Assembly: GCA_947627545.1 (NCBI GenBank)
Contig: CANQWK010000003.1
Coordinates: forward strand, 39,870-103,869
DNA from: an uncultured Clostridia bacterium
Lineage (GTDB): Bacteria > Bacillota > Clostridia > Christensenellales > UBA1242
Direction: 5' to 3'
DNA: 64,000 bases
The notes under the pieces are model-generated. The model was given only the letters and a program-made list of their open reading frames with translations. It did not search any database and had not been told where the DNA came from. Below are positions 9,707-20,561 of the stretch, piece by piece. Position numbers and translations under genes: made by a program. Position 1 is the stretch's first letter; each line of letters starts with the position of its first letter.

Positions 9707-11394
9707 TACAAACGCTTAATATTGAAAATGTTGCACTTATAAAAAAGGCAACGCTGGAATTTGATAAAAAACTCAATGTAATAAGTGGCGAAACAGGTGC
9801 TGGCAAAAGCATTATGCTAGATTCATTGAGTTTTGTTTTTGGCGGCAGGGCAGATAAAACACTTATTCGCTCAGGCGAAAACAAAATGAAGGTGGAAGCC
9901 ATTTTTACAAACTTAAAACCTAGCCAAATAGATTTTATTAAAAACAATTTAGGTCTAGAGTGTGATGGTGAACTTTTTTTATCGCGAGAGTTAGATTTGT
10001 CTGGCAGAAACAGTTGCAAAATAAACGGCGAACTTGTGCCGGTAAACATGGTTAAAAAATTATGCTTAACGTTGGTTGACATTCATGGCCAAAGCGAACA
10101 TCTTGCCATTTTAAATAACGATTATCAACTTAACATTATAGACCTTTTTAGCAAAACGGCGGCGGCAGTTTTAACCAAATTAGCGGACAAAATAAACAAG
10201 GTTAAAGAAATAGAAAATAGCATAAAACTGCTAGGCGGCAGCGAAAGTGAAAAACAAAATTTAATAGATTTATATAATTTTCAAATAACCGAAATAGAAA
10301 ACGCAAAAATTGGCGAAAACGAAGCGGAAAATTTAAGCCAAGAAAAACGAGAAATGCAGCAATTTGAACACATAAATCAGGCGTTAAAAACGGCTTATGA
10401 ATGCGGCGCAAAAAACGGCTTTTCCACTTCTGCTAGCGAAAGTTTGCAACAGTGCCAAAAGGCTTTATCTCAAATTGCCTATCTCAACCCAATTTATGCC
10501 GAACTTTATAATCGCCTTAGCAGTGTGTTAATTGAGGCAAATGATATTTTTGATACAATTTACACTCAACTAAACAACAACGTTTTTGATGAAGAGCGTT
10601 TTAATTTTGTGGACCAGCGGCTAGATTTTATAAAATCTTTGTTTAGAAAATATGGCGGAGATTATTCAGCCATGCAAAAATATTACGCCGAAATTAGTGC
10701 CAAGTTAGACACATTAACAAATTCGGCAGAGAAATATAAAAATTTAATGGCACAAAAGGAAACATTAATTGAAGAAATTAATGCGTTGCAAGATAAACTT
10801 CATTCAATTCGCACAAAAGCGGCAGGCGAACTATCCGCAAAAATAGGTCAAGAACTTAAATTTTTAGGCATGCCAAACACCAAAATGAGCGTGGAATTTT
10901 TACATACAGCCGAGCCATACACCTATTCCGGCTATGATAAAGTGGAGTTTATGTTTTCAGCTAACCTTGGCTTTGAACCAAAACCGCTAAATAAGGTTGT
11001 TTCGGGCGGGGAAATGAGCCGAGTGATGTTAGCTTATAAAATTGTTGTGGGCGAAGTTGACGATATTTCCACCATTGTTTTTGACGAAGTAGATAGTGGG
11101 CTTAGCGGAAACATTGCTTCAACCGTTGCACAATATTTAGCAAGACTTTCAAACAATAAACAAATAATTGCAGTATCACACTTGCCACAAATTTGTGCAA
11201 TGGCAGATAACAACATAAAAGTTGAAAAATTTAGCAATAACTCCACCACACAAACGCAGGCTGTAACTTTAAGTGGCAACGATTTATATAAAGAAATTGC
11301 AAGATTAATGGGTGCAAGCACAAATGAAGCCGGCTTAAAAGTAAGCGTTGAACTTAAAAATTCAAGCACTGAATATAAAAACACATTAAAATAA
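9703..11394 (+). CDS. recN: DNA repair protein RecN
   Basis: ISGETGAGKSIMLDSLSFVFGGRAD; KVVSGGEMSRVMLAYK; FDEVDSGLSG. Confidence 0.98.
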   Translation: MIQTLNIENVALIKKATLEFDKKLNVISGETGAGKSIMLDSLSFVFGGRADKTLIRSGENKMKVEAIFTNLKPSQIDFIKNNLGLECDGELFLSRELDLSGRNSCKINGELVPVNMVKKLCLTLVDIHGQSEHLAILNNDYQLNIIDLFSKTAAAVLTKLADKINKVKEIENSIKLLGGSESEKQNLIDLYNFQITEIENAKIGENEAENLSQEKREMQQFEHINQALKTAYECGAKNGFSTSASESLQQCQKALSQIAYLNPIYAELYNRLSSVLIEANDIFDTIYTQLNNNVFDEERFNFVDQRLDFIKSLFRKYGGDYSAMQKYYAEISAKLDTLTNSAEKYKNLMAQKETLIEEINALQDKLHSIRTKAAGELSAKIGQELKFLGMPNTKMSVEFLHTAEPYTYSGYDKVEFMFSANLGFEPKPLNKVVSGGEMSRVMLAYKIVVGEVDDISTIVFDEVDSGLSGNIASTVAQYLARLSNNKQIIAVSHLPQICAMADNNIKVEKFSNNSTTQTQAVTLSGNDLYKEIARLMGASTNEAGLKVSVELKNSSTEYKNTLK

Positions 11395-11420
11395 TTGGCT
11401 GGAGAGCCAATTATTTTTAT
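11392..11420 (+). terminator. Rho-independent terminator after recN
   Basis: TAATTGGCT GGAG AGCCAATTA TTTTTAT. Confidence 0.8.
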
Positions 11421-11444
11421 TATTTAAATTCTTGCAAACCTAAT

Positions 11445-11473
11445 AAAAAAATAGGCTATATGGCCTATTTTTT
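11445..11473 (-). terminator. Terminator hairpin at ferredoxin 3' end (symmetrical, possibly bidirectional)
   Basis: AAAAAATAGGC TATAT GGCCTATTTTTT. Confidence 0.6.
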
Positions 11474-11668
11474 CTTTCTGTTTGGATTTTCGTCTGGGTC
11501 TTGCTTATTAATGTCTATTGCTGTCATTGGGCAAAAATTCATGCATCCACCACATCTTACACATTTCTTGGGGTCTATTTTTGCTTTGCCTTCTACTATT
11601 TTTATTGCTCCAACTGGGCATATTGCCACACAACCACCGCATGCTATACATTTTGTTCTATCTACCAT
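11465..11668 (-). CDS. 2x[4Fe-4S] ferredoxin
   Basis: KCIACGGCVAICPVGAI ... KCVRCGGCMNFCPMTAI; start placed at MVDRTK with AAGGAG SD (track ORF extends to 11704). Confidence 0.93.
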   Translation of the reverse strand: MVDRTKCIACGGCVAICPVGAIKIVEGKAKIDPKKCVRCGGCMNFCPMTAIDINKQDPDENPNRKKK

Positions 11669-11745
11669 TTTATTCTCCTTTTGTATATATTCATTATATA
11701 ACATTTTTGTTTATAATCAACAAAAAATGCTAATTTTTTATGTTT

Positions 11746-12318
11746 TTAGTTGTTTAATTTAACTTTTCTTTTATAGGTTTTATAATCTTCTATTTCTGTA
11801 ATAAAATCGTCTATATCAACTTTTGTGCATCTCAAACCAGCATCGCTATATTCTTGGCTTACCAAATAATATTCGTCTTTGCCTGAGGTGTTTTTCTTTA
11901 CTATATTGTACCATAAATGCACATCAGGGTCGGTAGAATTTCCAGATTTTGAATATTTAAAACAAAATTGCGCAGGAGAATGTATTAACTTATCTGGCTC
12001 TAAAAAAATGTCATATTCATTGTCTAGCGGAATATTGCCAAGTTCTTCTCTTGAAATTGGACCAAATGCAACTTCCATATAGCCTAGTTTTGGGTTTTCT
12101 ATAGTTAACCTTACACTTCGTTCAAAAGCGGTTGTAATTACAGTGCAAGTAAACAAATCCTGCATTAAATATACCGACTTTTTATTGCACATTGCTGACG
12201 ATATTTCGGCGGTCATTTCATCTGAAAGTTGAGCGATATATGTTAAATATAAATCTTTCATTCGGTTGTCTTTAAGCATATAATTTAACATTCGGTTATA
12301 TTCTGCACTAAATATCAT
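11746..12318 (-). CDS. Hypothetical protein
   Basis: 190-aa ORF with SD; no recognised family. Confidence 0.75.
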   Translation of the reverse strand: MIFSAEYNRMLNYMLKDNRMKDLYLTYIAQLSDEMTAEISSAMCNKKSVYLMQDLFTCTVITTAFERSVRLTIENPKLGYMEVAFGPISREELGNIPLDNEYDIFLEPDKLIHSPAQFCFKYSKSGNSTDPDVHLWYNIVKKNTSGKDEYYLVSQEYSDAGLRCTKVDIDDFITEIEDYKTYKRKVKLNN

Positions 12319-12530
12319 AATTACCTCATTATTTTTTGTTTTTTTTAATTGTTTTTAGTAAATTTTTTTTGAACTTTTGCATTTTTTAGTTTATTTTTTC
12401 ATTTGCTGAATAATTTTTTATATTTATTCAATTGCCCATTATTTTAACACGGATTTTAAACTTGTCAAGAGGGCAAACTAAAAATGTATTATATTTCATA
12501 TAATAATTTTAAAAAAATATTATTTTTATT

Positions 12531-12564
12531 TGGAAAAACTTGTTATTTGGGGTATAATAAAGGT
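12531..12564 (+). promoter_or_regulatory. trxB promoter TTGGAA-16-TATAAT, 6 nt before ATG (leaderless candidate)
   Basis: TTGGAA 12531-12536, TATAAT 12553-12558, ATG 12565. Confidence 0.6.
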
Positions 12565-13461
12565 ATGAAAGCAGATGTTCTTATTGTTGGTGGCGGCCCC
12601 GCAGGTTTAACAGCTGGCATTTTTTTGTGCAGGGCAGGGCTTAACGCAATTATGTTTGAAAAACTTGCCATTGGTGGGCAGGCTGGGCTTTCTTATAAAA
12701 TTGCAAATTACCCAGGGTTTGAAACCATTTCTGGCTTTGAACTAACCGAACGTATGCATAAACATGCAGAAAGTTTTGGCTTAAAAACCGAAATGAGCGA
12801 AGTTACATCTGTTAGCAAAACAAAAACAGGGTTTTCGGTTAAAACTAAAAATGGCTCATTCTTTGCGCCAAAAGTAATTTTGGCATGTGGTTGTGCTCCG
12901 CGAAAACTCAACTTGCAAAACGAAAAAAAATTTTTAGGCAAAGGTGTAAGTTTTTGTGCTAGTTGTGATGGTAACTTTTTTAAAAACAAACAGGTTGCAG
13001 TTGTTGGCGGTGGGGAAACAGCAATAGAAGATGTTGATTATTTATCTAAAATAGCAAGCCAAATTTATTTAATAAATCATAACAATAAATTTTATGCGGC
13101 GGAAAGTGAAGTTGAACGAATAAAAAAATATAAAAATTTGCAAATAATTTTAAATGCTAACATTGTGAAATATATAGGAGATAAAAATTTAGAGCAAATA
13201 GAAATTGAAATAAAAAATAAAAAACAAATTTTGTCTGTTAACGGAGTGTTTGTTGCAATTGGCAGCGAACCAAACTTAAACTTTTTAAAATTTGATATAA
13301 AAAGAGATAAAAAAGGCTACATTGTGGTTGACGCAAACATGCAAACAAGCGAAAAAAATTTATATGCGTGCGGAGATGTTATTAGCAAAACATTTAGGCA
13401 GGTTGTTAATGCTTGTGCCGAGGGGGCTACCGCAGCCAACGCATGCATTGGCAAAAAATAA
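12565..13461 (+). CDS. trxB: Thioredoxin reductase-like FAD/NAD(P) oxidoreductase
   Basis: DVLIVGGGPAGLTAGIFLCRAG; CASCDG redox CxxC; VVGGGETAIEDV; start moved to MKADVLIV. Confidence 0.9.
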   Translation: MKADVLIVGGGPAGLTAGIFLCRAGLNAIMFEKLAIGGQAGLSYKIANYPGFETISGFELTERMHKHAESFGLKTEMSEVTSVSKTKTGFSVKTKNGSFFAPKVILACGCAPRKLNLQNEKKFLGKGVSFCASCDGNFFKNKQVAVVGGGETAIEDVDYLSKIASQIYLINHNNKFYAAESEVERIKKYKNLQIILNANIVKYIGDKNLEQIEIEIKNKKQILSVNGVFVAIGSEPNLNFLKFDIKRDKKGYIVVDANMQTSEKNLYACGDVISKTFRQVVNACAEGATAANACIGKK

Positions 13462-13580
13462 AAAACTTTTAAGCAAAATGGAGCGGACAAATAATATAAA
13501 TTAATAAAAATTTTGTGCATCTAAAAGCAAAGTAACTAACTTAATTGTAAACGCCTTATGAAAAGGTGTAAAGGGGTAAA

Positions 13581-16500
13581 ATGAAAAGAAAATTAACAAT
13601 AGTTTCTGTTTTAACCTTAATAATTTTATCAATTGGCGCGGTGTTTTCGCTTGGCAGTTTTTCTTTTAATAAAAACAATCAAAGCAGCAATGAAGTTGAA
13701 AATGTAAAAAGCATAAAAGAAAATGTTAAAAATTCAACCGAAAACTCTAAATTGGCAAATAGCATAAATTTGGCGGACACTAATCTTGATGAGAATTTAG
13801 AAAATAGCAATTGGTTAGTTTATAGGCAAGGGGAAGAAATTTTGCCGTATAAAGATGAAGTTATTGCAGGGCAAACTTCTGGCTATGGCAAATTTGTGTT
13901 GAATGCAAAAGATGTAAGTTTAAGCACAACGGCAAACACAGGGTTTGAGTTGGTGGGTTGGAATTTTACATATTTTAGTGGAGAAGAAACAAACAAGTTT
14001 TTGTATTTGTTTAGTGAAGAGGAAAATTTAACCAAAACTTCTAATAGTTTTGTTTACACTTTGCCTAGCGAAACGGTAGAGGGACAAGCCGTTACCATTA
14101 AGGCAGAATATTTTGATTTAGATAACGACAACTTTTTTGATAGTGGCACATTTAACATTTCAAATGTGTTTAGCGATATGACCGTTGAGCCGGTTTTCGA
14201 TTATATTTATTATAATTTAGATGTCAGTTCAGCTTTTGGCTTAACCGATGTTGCCGCATCGCTTAGCGAAAGTTCTAGTTACAAAACTTTGCAAGTTAAC
14301 GGTAGCACACTATTCTATTTGCAAGAAGATGACGGCATTTATTCTTACGCCTTTTTGCAAACAGGCGAACAAGTTTTGTTTTGCAATCAAGTTAAATTGG
14401 TGGCGGATGAATTGTTTACAACTCGCACTCAAAACGGCGTTGAACAAAACATTTCGCTATCTCGCGGCACGTTTAGATTTAACGAAAATGTAAATTTAAC
14501 CTTAAACATAAACGCAAAAGAAATTTTGGCGGAGGGCGGCATTAATATTGATGTAACTCAGGTTAAATTAATTGAAAATGGCAGCACATCAATTTTAACA
14601 GATGACAAACAAAATTTAAATTGGGCGGAAATTAATAAAGAGGACAATGGCAGAACAACCAGCGTGCAAATTTGCATTAATATTCTAAACACAAAAAATA
14701 GAACAAGTTTTATTAGCCTAGATTATGACAATTTGTTTGTTGCTTCTATTAGTCCAATTGTTGATAATTTAAACACTGGCAGCGAAAATGATTACATAAA
14801 AAATTCGCTTAACATAATTAAACAAAGTTTGCAAATTAATTATTATTTCAGCCAAATTGACGAGGCAACATATTTTGTAAAAAACAGTTTGCAAAACGAA
14901 GATAACCGCATTTTTGAATTGCTTTGTCAAACCGAAATCTGCGGCGAAAATTCCAATTATGTATATTACACATTTAATTCAATAACATTAAGTGAAAATA
15001 TTGAAAATCAGCATTTAATAATTAACGGAAACATTTTAAAGTTTGCCGATATCAACCAAAATTTTGAAATTTTTGTAGACTATTCATCATTCGAATACAA
15101 CATAACTTTTGCACCATATTTGCAAATTGAAAACAAAGGCGAGCAAACCTTAATTAGAATAAATGAGCCTAATTTTAACATTAATGCGCCAAAGCATTTT
15201 GTGCGAGGCAGCAGTTACGCTTGCAACAGCCAAATTAATGCAGAAAATGTGGGCTATGAATTTTTAGGCTACAGTTTAAATAGCCAACCAGAAATGGAAC
15301 TTGAGGTTACTATTGATGAAATTCAACCGCAAGACCTTGAAGTTAAAATGATTTACAAATATGTAAGTTATTCAATGCAGCTAACAAATTATGATAGCAT
15401 TTATTTAGATAACGGCATTAACCGCATAATGCCAATTAGTGTTTTAAACATTTCTATTGATGATAATATAACCGATTTATCTAGCACGCTAAGAACAGAT
15501 AACGAAAATAAATATCAAACAAAATCGCTAATTATGGCAACAAATTTAATTGTTGGCAACTCCGTTAGCGTAACAATTGCAGTTAATAATGGCTTTATTT
15601 TGAAATCAATTTACATTTTAGAGCAAGACGGCTATTTTGTAGAAAATTTAACCGAACAAACAGAGTTAACCTTTAAATTTTCAATAACTCAAGATTTTAT
15701 TAGTTTTTTAACCACAAATTCGCTTTTAAATGACAAATTAATAAAAATTAATGTAACAGAAGATTTTGTGCGATATTCATTTACCTATTACATCGAGCCA
15801 ACCTTTGACGCCGCTCAACAAAAAGATGTTATTATGGCAGAAATAGACGCCACAACCGAAAACGAACAAGCCAAATTTTCATATTTTTATGATAAGGACG
15901 AAACTGAATATTCCACCAAGCAAGAAAAAGCAGATTTATGCAAAATTGTTATTGCAAATTTAAAGTTGTATGACGCAATTACATTGTCGGCAAAGGGTAA
16001 ATCTTATAACGATACAACTTATCAATATGTAAGGTTTACCGAAAAAAACATTACAAGTTTAAAAGATAGTTTTGACGGCACAACTGCCACTGCAACTAGA
16101 ATTATTGATAAAAATAACATTTCAATAAAAGTAATTTATTCTTCGTCTAAAACACGCTTTACAATAACCACTAACATGCCAAATGCGTTTGGGTTAGAAA
16201 ACGAACAAATTAAATTTAGCAATTATTTGGAAATTTATCAAAACATTGCAAGTGAACGAACAAAAATTGACATAGACGGCAACAATGATGTTGTTATTCA
16301 ATCTGGGCAATTTAGCATTAACTTTTTGCCAAATATGCAGTTTAATTTTGGTTATAGGTTTAAAAATTATTTGTTAATTGTTGACGGAATTACTCAAGAA
16401 ACGCGTGCGGTAACCGGCTCAACCTACCCTTATTTAGAAACCTTTTCAATATCGGTTAAAGATAGTTCGGTTTGCGAGTTGAACCTTGAATTTGAACTTA

Positions 16501-19500
16501 TTAATTTTAGGCTGATTGTAAACCAATATGGCGAAGGTTATGTAAACAATTTAGGCAATGCTGAAATTAAAACATTTAATGGGGAGAAATACTCTTTTGA
16601 CGGAAATTTGTACCTTGATATAAATGTGGAAAACAACGGCATAAAAATTGTTTTGCCAGAAGGCAGTTATATTTCTCGCTTTTACTTTATTGAGGGCGAT
16701 AGCGAAATTGAGTTTGACAACTTAGGGCAATCTAACGCCAGCACCGATTTCGAATTTAACCATAAATTTTCAATAAGCGAAATTCAAAAATATTTTTTAA
16801 TTTATGGCAGTTATTTAGGCGATTTTTATCAAATTGACCTAAACCTAGAATATGTTTTGCACACCTATTCAATTGTGGCTAACTATAAATTTTATCAACC
16901 AAAAGGCGAGTTGCTAGATAATCAAATTAGTTACCCTTCACTTTTGCTAACTTACAATTTTAAAGGCGAAAACAGGCAAATTATAACCGAACCAAACAAC
17001 AAAAGTTATACATTTAACAACCTTCCTTATGGCGTTAAAGTTAGAATAAGTTTGCAAGCAAATTTGCCTATTGGCTACACTTCGTTTGATGCTTGGGGTA
17101 GCGACTTAGTTATGGGCGACAACATAGGCAACTCCAATGGGCTAGATTGGATTGAAATTTCTAAACTAACCAGCAACCGCAATTTAGTTTATTTAATAGA
17201 TTATCAAACATTTTTAATTGAAATTGTAGATAGTTCCAATTTTTATAGGGGAGATGCCTTAGTTGAAGTTAAATTAAACGGAGCATATAATTCTTACAAA
17301 AGAGTTGAAATGTACGATGCATTCAAAATAACATTTATTGCAAATCGTTCAATTGGTTTTAAGTTTAATTATATGTATTATTTTGTCCCTTACACTTTGG
17401 GGCAAGAGGGTTACCAAGAAAATCAAGATAACATTTATATTTATTCAAACGGCTTTAAAAAAGCGGAAGGTTACAATGCAGGCGAAACATATTATTTGCG
17501 TAAATTTTATAGCGAAAACATTGTGTTTGAAGAGCCTAATTTAAATATAAATGACTATGCAATTATAAACAACAAAATTTATTTTTATGCCGAGTTTGAC
17601 TATATAAAAATTAATTTAATTAATCAAACTGAGGACTTAAATTTATCGCTAACAACCGCAGGCGTAGAGCATGAAAATTATTCAACTTACAAAGTTTATA
17701 AAAAGGTTGGCGGCAACTTTGTTAATATAAACGAGTTGGAAGATAAAACATTAATTGCCACCGATGTTGTACGAATTGAAATTAGCATAAACAGTGTTGA
17801 AATTAAAAATATAAGAGATTTAGGCACAAAATTAATAGACCTTAGCGATGGGCTAAGTTTGTTTCAAATTTCATATATAAGCAATTTTAAAACTATTTCT
17901 AAGGGCAAATATGAAATAGAATTTAATGTTCAAAGCCTGGTAGAACAAATAGACGATGCGGACAATTTAACACTTACTTATTTTTATAAAATAGAAAATA
18001 GGCAGGTTGAACTTACAACAAACATAAAAAGCCAGAAATTTTATAAAAACTTTATAATGAGTTACAATGGGCTTAATAATTTTAAGGAATTTAACAACAC
18101 CACAAGCGAGTCCGTTTTAATTAGCAATTTGCAGTTTTTGGCGGAAGCCGAGTTTACTTATTCATTTAATGGAATAGATAGCAGTTTGTTTAATATTCAA
18201 AATGTAAAGTTTTACAAAATTGGAGGTAGGCACGAGTTAATTTTGCCTAACGAGTACGATAACTATGGCATAGAAATAGGCTATGGCGACAAAATTATGT
18301 TAAGCGTTAGATACTTAAACAATTTGCGCATAGAACTTCAAGTTGAGCCAAACCTAATATTTAACAAAGTGGGCGACATAACAAAAATAGAGCAGGACGA
18401 AAATAACGATTATTGGTTTTATAAAGTTTTCGAGTGCGATAACACAGGTGCAGGCATTGAAAAAGAGCAAATTTTAACCTTGGGCGAAACGCGTTCATAC
18501 AACATTCAGGCGGCTAAACTAATTTTAGATTGTATTCAAATTAAATATCTTGACAATGATGGCATATATGTAAATCCAACAATTGTGGGGCAATACTCGG
18601 TTGAAATAACCTTTAACGCTCAAAGCGAAAGTGATTATGATTGGATTAACGAAATTATTTTAAGTTATAACATTTATTTGGTTATAACACCAAAGCCATT
18701 AGATTTAATTAACGGCTCATTTAACATTACAAAAGTTTATGACGGCTCAGCATCTATTGATTTTGGTCAAATATCTAATTATTTAACCTTTACAGACGGC
18801 AACAACGTGTTTATTCCTTATGCCGATAGTTTGTTTAAATTTGCCGAAACGCCAACCTGCGTAATTACAATTACAAATAGTTTAGGGCAAGAGGAATTGC
18901 ATGCCGATGTTGGTTTAAGGCTAAACATTTTAATTTCAAAAATTCAACTTACAAACAGCGGCTTTAACAAAAATTTTAGTTTAAATTTAACTAACGGAAA
19001 TTATGTAATGATAGGCGTTGTTACAATAAGTCAACGCAGTTTATATCTTGTTTCTACCGGCGATGCCGATGTGTATGATAAAGTGTATGACGGCACAACG
19101 TTGGTAGATTATGATACATCTAATTTCGTTTTAGGCAGAGGCTTAATTGAAAGCGATAGGCAATATGTTAGCATAGATTTTTCTAACTTAACCTTTGCTT
19201 TTGAAAATGCCGAAGTGGGCAAAAACAAACGGATTGTTCCTAATTCTAACGGCGCAATAAAAGATGTATATTCAAACATTCATAAAGCACAAAACTATAA
19301 ACTAGAACTTAGCAATTATACCGCTTCAATTTATCCTAGCAGCGTATCGGCTTATGTTGCCGGCATTGGCGAAATTACAATTTATAATCAACTTGGAAAA
19401 ATTAACACGGCAGATAGCGAACATTCTTATAGAAATTTTGTTAAATTAATTCCTATTGGTGCAGAACTAGAAATAAAACCAATTTTTGCCGATAGTTTAG

Positions 19501-19910
19501 AATATAGGCAAATTTATTCGCTTATTTCCTCACATTTATCTAATTTAACAGTATTCGCTTTTGGTTACCAAATAGGCTTTAATGTAAATGGAGAAATATC
19601 TGGGCTTAACAACAATTTAGTTTTAAGCATGCCAACAATTTCGCGCTTAAATCAGGCGTTGTGGCTTTCTCAAACCGAAAGCGGAAAACTTGAATATACA
19701 ACTTCAAACGGCATAGTTTATATAAATTTAAATCAAATTTCGGGCGAATTTAACGGCTTTGTGTTTACAAAATCTAGGCGGCTACTAACTTGGTGGCAAA
19801 TTACCTTAATTGTAATTTTAATTTTAATAATTATAATTTTGCTAATTTTGTTGTATATTCATTTTAGAAGGCAAAAACATAAAAGAGATGCCTTAAATGA
19901 AAGAATTTAG
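13581..19910 (+). CDS. Giant cell-surface protein with YDG/MBG-type domains, N-terminal signal/TM and C-terminal TM plus basic tail
   Basis: 2109 aa; signal TIVSVLTLIILSIGAVFSL; ITKVYDGSASIDF and DKVYDGTTLVDY YDG-type repeats; C-terminus WWQITLIVILILIIIILLILLYIHFRRQKHKR. Confidence 0.9.
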   Translation: MKRKLTIVSVLTLIILSIGAVFSLGSFSFNKNNQSSNEVENVKSIKENVKNSTENSKLANSINLADTNLDENLENSNWLVYRQGEEILPYKDEVIAGQTSGYGKFVLNAKDVSLSTTANTGFELVGWNFTYFSGEETNKFLYLFSEEENLTKTSNSFVYTLPSETVEGQAVTIKAEYFDLDNDNFFDSGTFNISNVFSDMTVEPVFDYIYYNLDVSSAFGLTDVAASLSESSSYKTLQVNGSTLFYLQEDDGIYSYAFLQTGEQVLFCNQVKLVADELFTTRTQNGVEQNISLSRGTFRFNENVNLTLNINAKEILAEGGINIDVTQVKLIENGSTSILTDDKQNLNWAEINKEDNGRTTSVQICINILNTKNRTSFISLDYDNLFVASISPIVDNLNTGSENDYIKNSLNIIKQSLQINYYFSQIDEATYFVKNSLQNEDNRIFELLCQTEICGENSNYVYYTFNSITLSENIENQHLIINGNILKFADINQNFEIFVDYSSFEYNITFAPYLQIENKGEQTLIRINEPNFNINAPKHFVRGSSYACNSQINAENVGYEFLGYSLNSQPEMELEVTIDEIQPQDLEVKMIYKYVSYSMQLTNYDSIYLDNGINRIMPISVLNISIDDNITDLSSTLRTDNENKYQTKSLIMATNLIVGNSVSVTIAVNNGFILKSIYILEQDGYFVENLTEQTELTFKFSITQDFISFLTTNSLLNDKLIKINVTEDFVRYSFTYYIEPTFDAAQQKDVIMAEIDATTENEQAKFSYFYDKDETEYSTKQEKADLCKIVIANLKLYDAITLSAKGKSYNDTTYQYVRFTEKNITSLKDSFDGTTATATRIIDKNNISIKVIYSSSKTRFTITTNMPNAFGLENEQIKFSNYLEIYQNIASERTKIDIDGNNDVVIQSGQFSINFLPNMQFNFGYRFKNYLLIVDGITQETRAVTGSTYPYLETFSISVKDSSVCELNLEFELINFRLIVNQYGEGYVNNLGNAEIKTFNGEKYSFDGNLYLDINVENNGIKIVLPEGSYISRFYFIEGDSEIEFDNLGQSNASTDFEFNHKFSISEIQKYFLIYGSYLGDFYQIDLNLEYVLHTYSIVANYKFYQPKGELLDNQISYPSLLLTYNFKGENRQIITEPNNKSYTFNNLPYGVKVRISLQANLPIGYTSFDAWGSDLVMGDNIGNSNGLDWIEISKLTSNRNLVYLIDYQTFLIEIVDSSNFYRGDALVEVKLNGAYNSYKRVEMYDAFKITFIANRSIGFKFNYMYYFVPYTLGQEGYQENQDNIYIYSNGFKKAEGYNAGETYYLRKFYSENIVFEEPNLNINDYAIINNKIYFYAEFDYIKINLINQTEDLNLSLTTAGVEHENYSTYKVYKKVGGNFVNINELEDKTLIATDVVRIEISINSVEIKNIRDLGTKLIDLSDGLSLFQISYISNFKTISKGKYEIEFNVQSLVEQIDDADNLTLTYFYKIENRQVELTTNIKSQKFYKNFIMSYNGLNNFKEFNNTTSESVLISNLQFLAEAEFTYSFNGIDSSLFNIQNVKFYKIGGRHELILPNEYDNYGIEIGYGDKIMLSVRYLNNLRIELQVEPNLIFNKVGDITKIEQDENNDYWFYKVFECDNTGAGIEKEQILTLGETRSYNIQAAKLILDCIQIKYLDNDGIYVNPTIVGQYSVEITFNAQSESDYDWINEIILSYNIYLVITPKPLDLINGSFNITKVYDGSASIDFGQISNYLTFTDGNNVFIPYADSLFKFAETPTCVITITNSLGQEELHADVGLRLNILISKIQLTNSGFNKNFSLNLTNGNYVMIGVVTISQRSLYLVSTGDADVYDKVYDGTTLVDYDTSNFVLGRGLIESDRQYVSIDFSNLTFAFENAEVGKNKRIVPNSNGAIKDVYSNIHKAQNYKLELSNYTASIYPSSVSAYVAGIGEITIYNQLGKINTADSEHSYRNFVKLIPIGAELEIKPIFADSLEYRQIYSLISSHLSNLTVFAFGYQIGFNVNGEISGLNNNLVLSMPTISRLNQALWLSQTESGKLEYTTSNGIVYINLNQISGEFNGFVFTKSRRLLTWWQITLIVILILIIIILLILLYIHFRRQKHKRDALNERI

Positions 19911-19917
19911 GAGTAAT

Positions 19918-20463
19918 ATGACATTCAATTGTAAATATAAATTAGAACTTAACGATTGCCTTACAAGTGCAAAATATGTTTATAAAAGTCAAAAACGTAA
20001 GCAAGATAAAGTTATTGCAGTGCTTATACCAATTTTAATGCTTGCAATGGTGGCAATGCTAATTTTTGACCTTGTAAACAAACGCTCAATTGTTTGGGAC
20101 ATAATTTTGCTTGTTGCACTTGTTGTGCTAGAAGCAGTGTATTTAATAATTCCGCTTACAATAACTTCAAGCCAAAAAAAGTATTATAACGGCCAAAAAT
20201 TAGCAGATATGGATTATATGCTTATAACCATAGATGACAATTTATGCACAGTTTCTATGTATAAAGATGGGGCAGAGCAAAGCAAAAATGTGCATAATTT
20301 AAAAGCCTTAACAAGTTATATAGAAGATGACGCTAACCTAGTTTTAGTTTTTAACAAAGTGGAATTTGTGTGCATTAAAAAAGAAAAATTAGAAGGCAAT
20401 TTAAATCAATTAAAAACTCATATAGAAAAAGCAATGAGCAAAAGTGTAAACAAAAAGAAATAG
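19918..20463 (+). CDS. YcxB-like membrane protein
   Basis: Two TM helices near N-terminus then a small C-terminal domain; start at ATG after TAGGAG SD. Confidence 0.6.
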   Translation: MTFNCKYKLELNDCLTSAKYVYKSQKRKQDKVIAVLIPILMLAMVAMLIFDLVNKRSIVWDIILLVALVVLEAVYLIIPLTITSSQKKYYNGQKLADMDYMLITIDDNLCTVSMYKDGAEQSKNVHNLKALTSYIEDDANLVLVFNKVEFVCIKKEKLEGNLNQLKTHIEKAMSKSVNKKK

Positions 20464-20484
20464 CAACAAGCTATTTCTTTTTTT
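20455..20484 (+). terminator. Rho-independent terminator
   Basis: AAGAAATAGC AACAA GCTATTTCTT TTTTT. Confidence 0.8.
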
Positions 20485-20561
20485 ATATAACTAAATGTTA
20501 GTAATAATTAATTTTTTAATTGCAAAGGTTTTATTAATTAAAAACAATAAACATTATTGTT

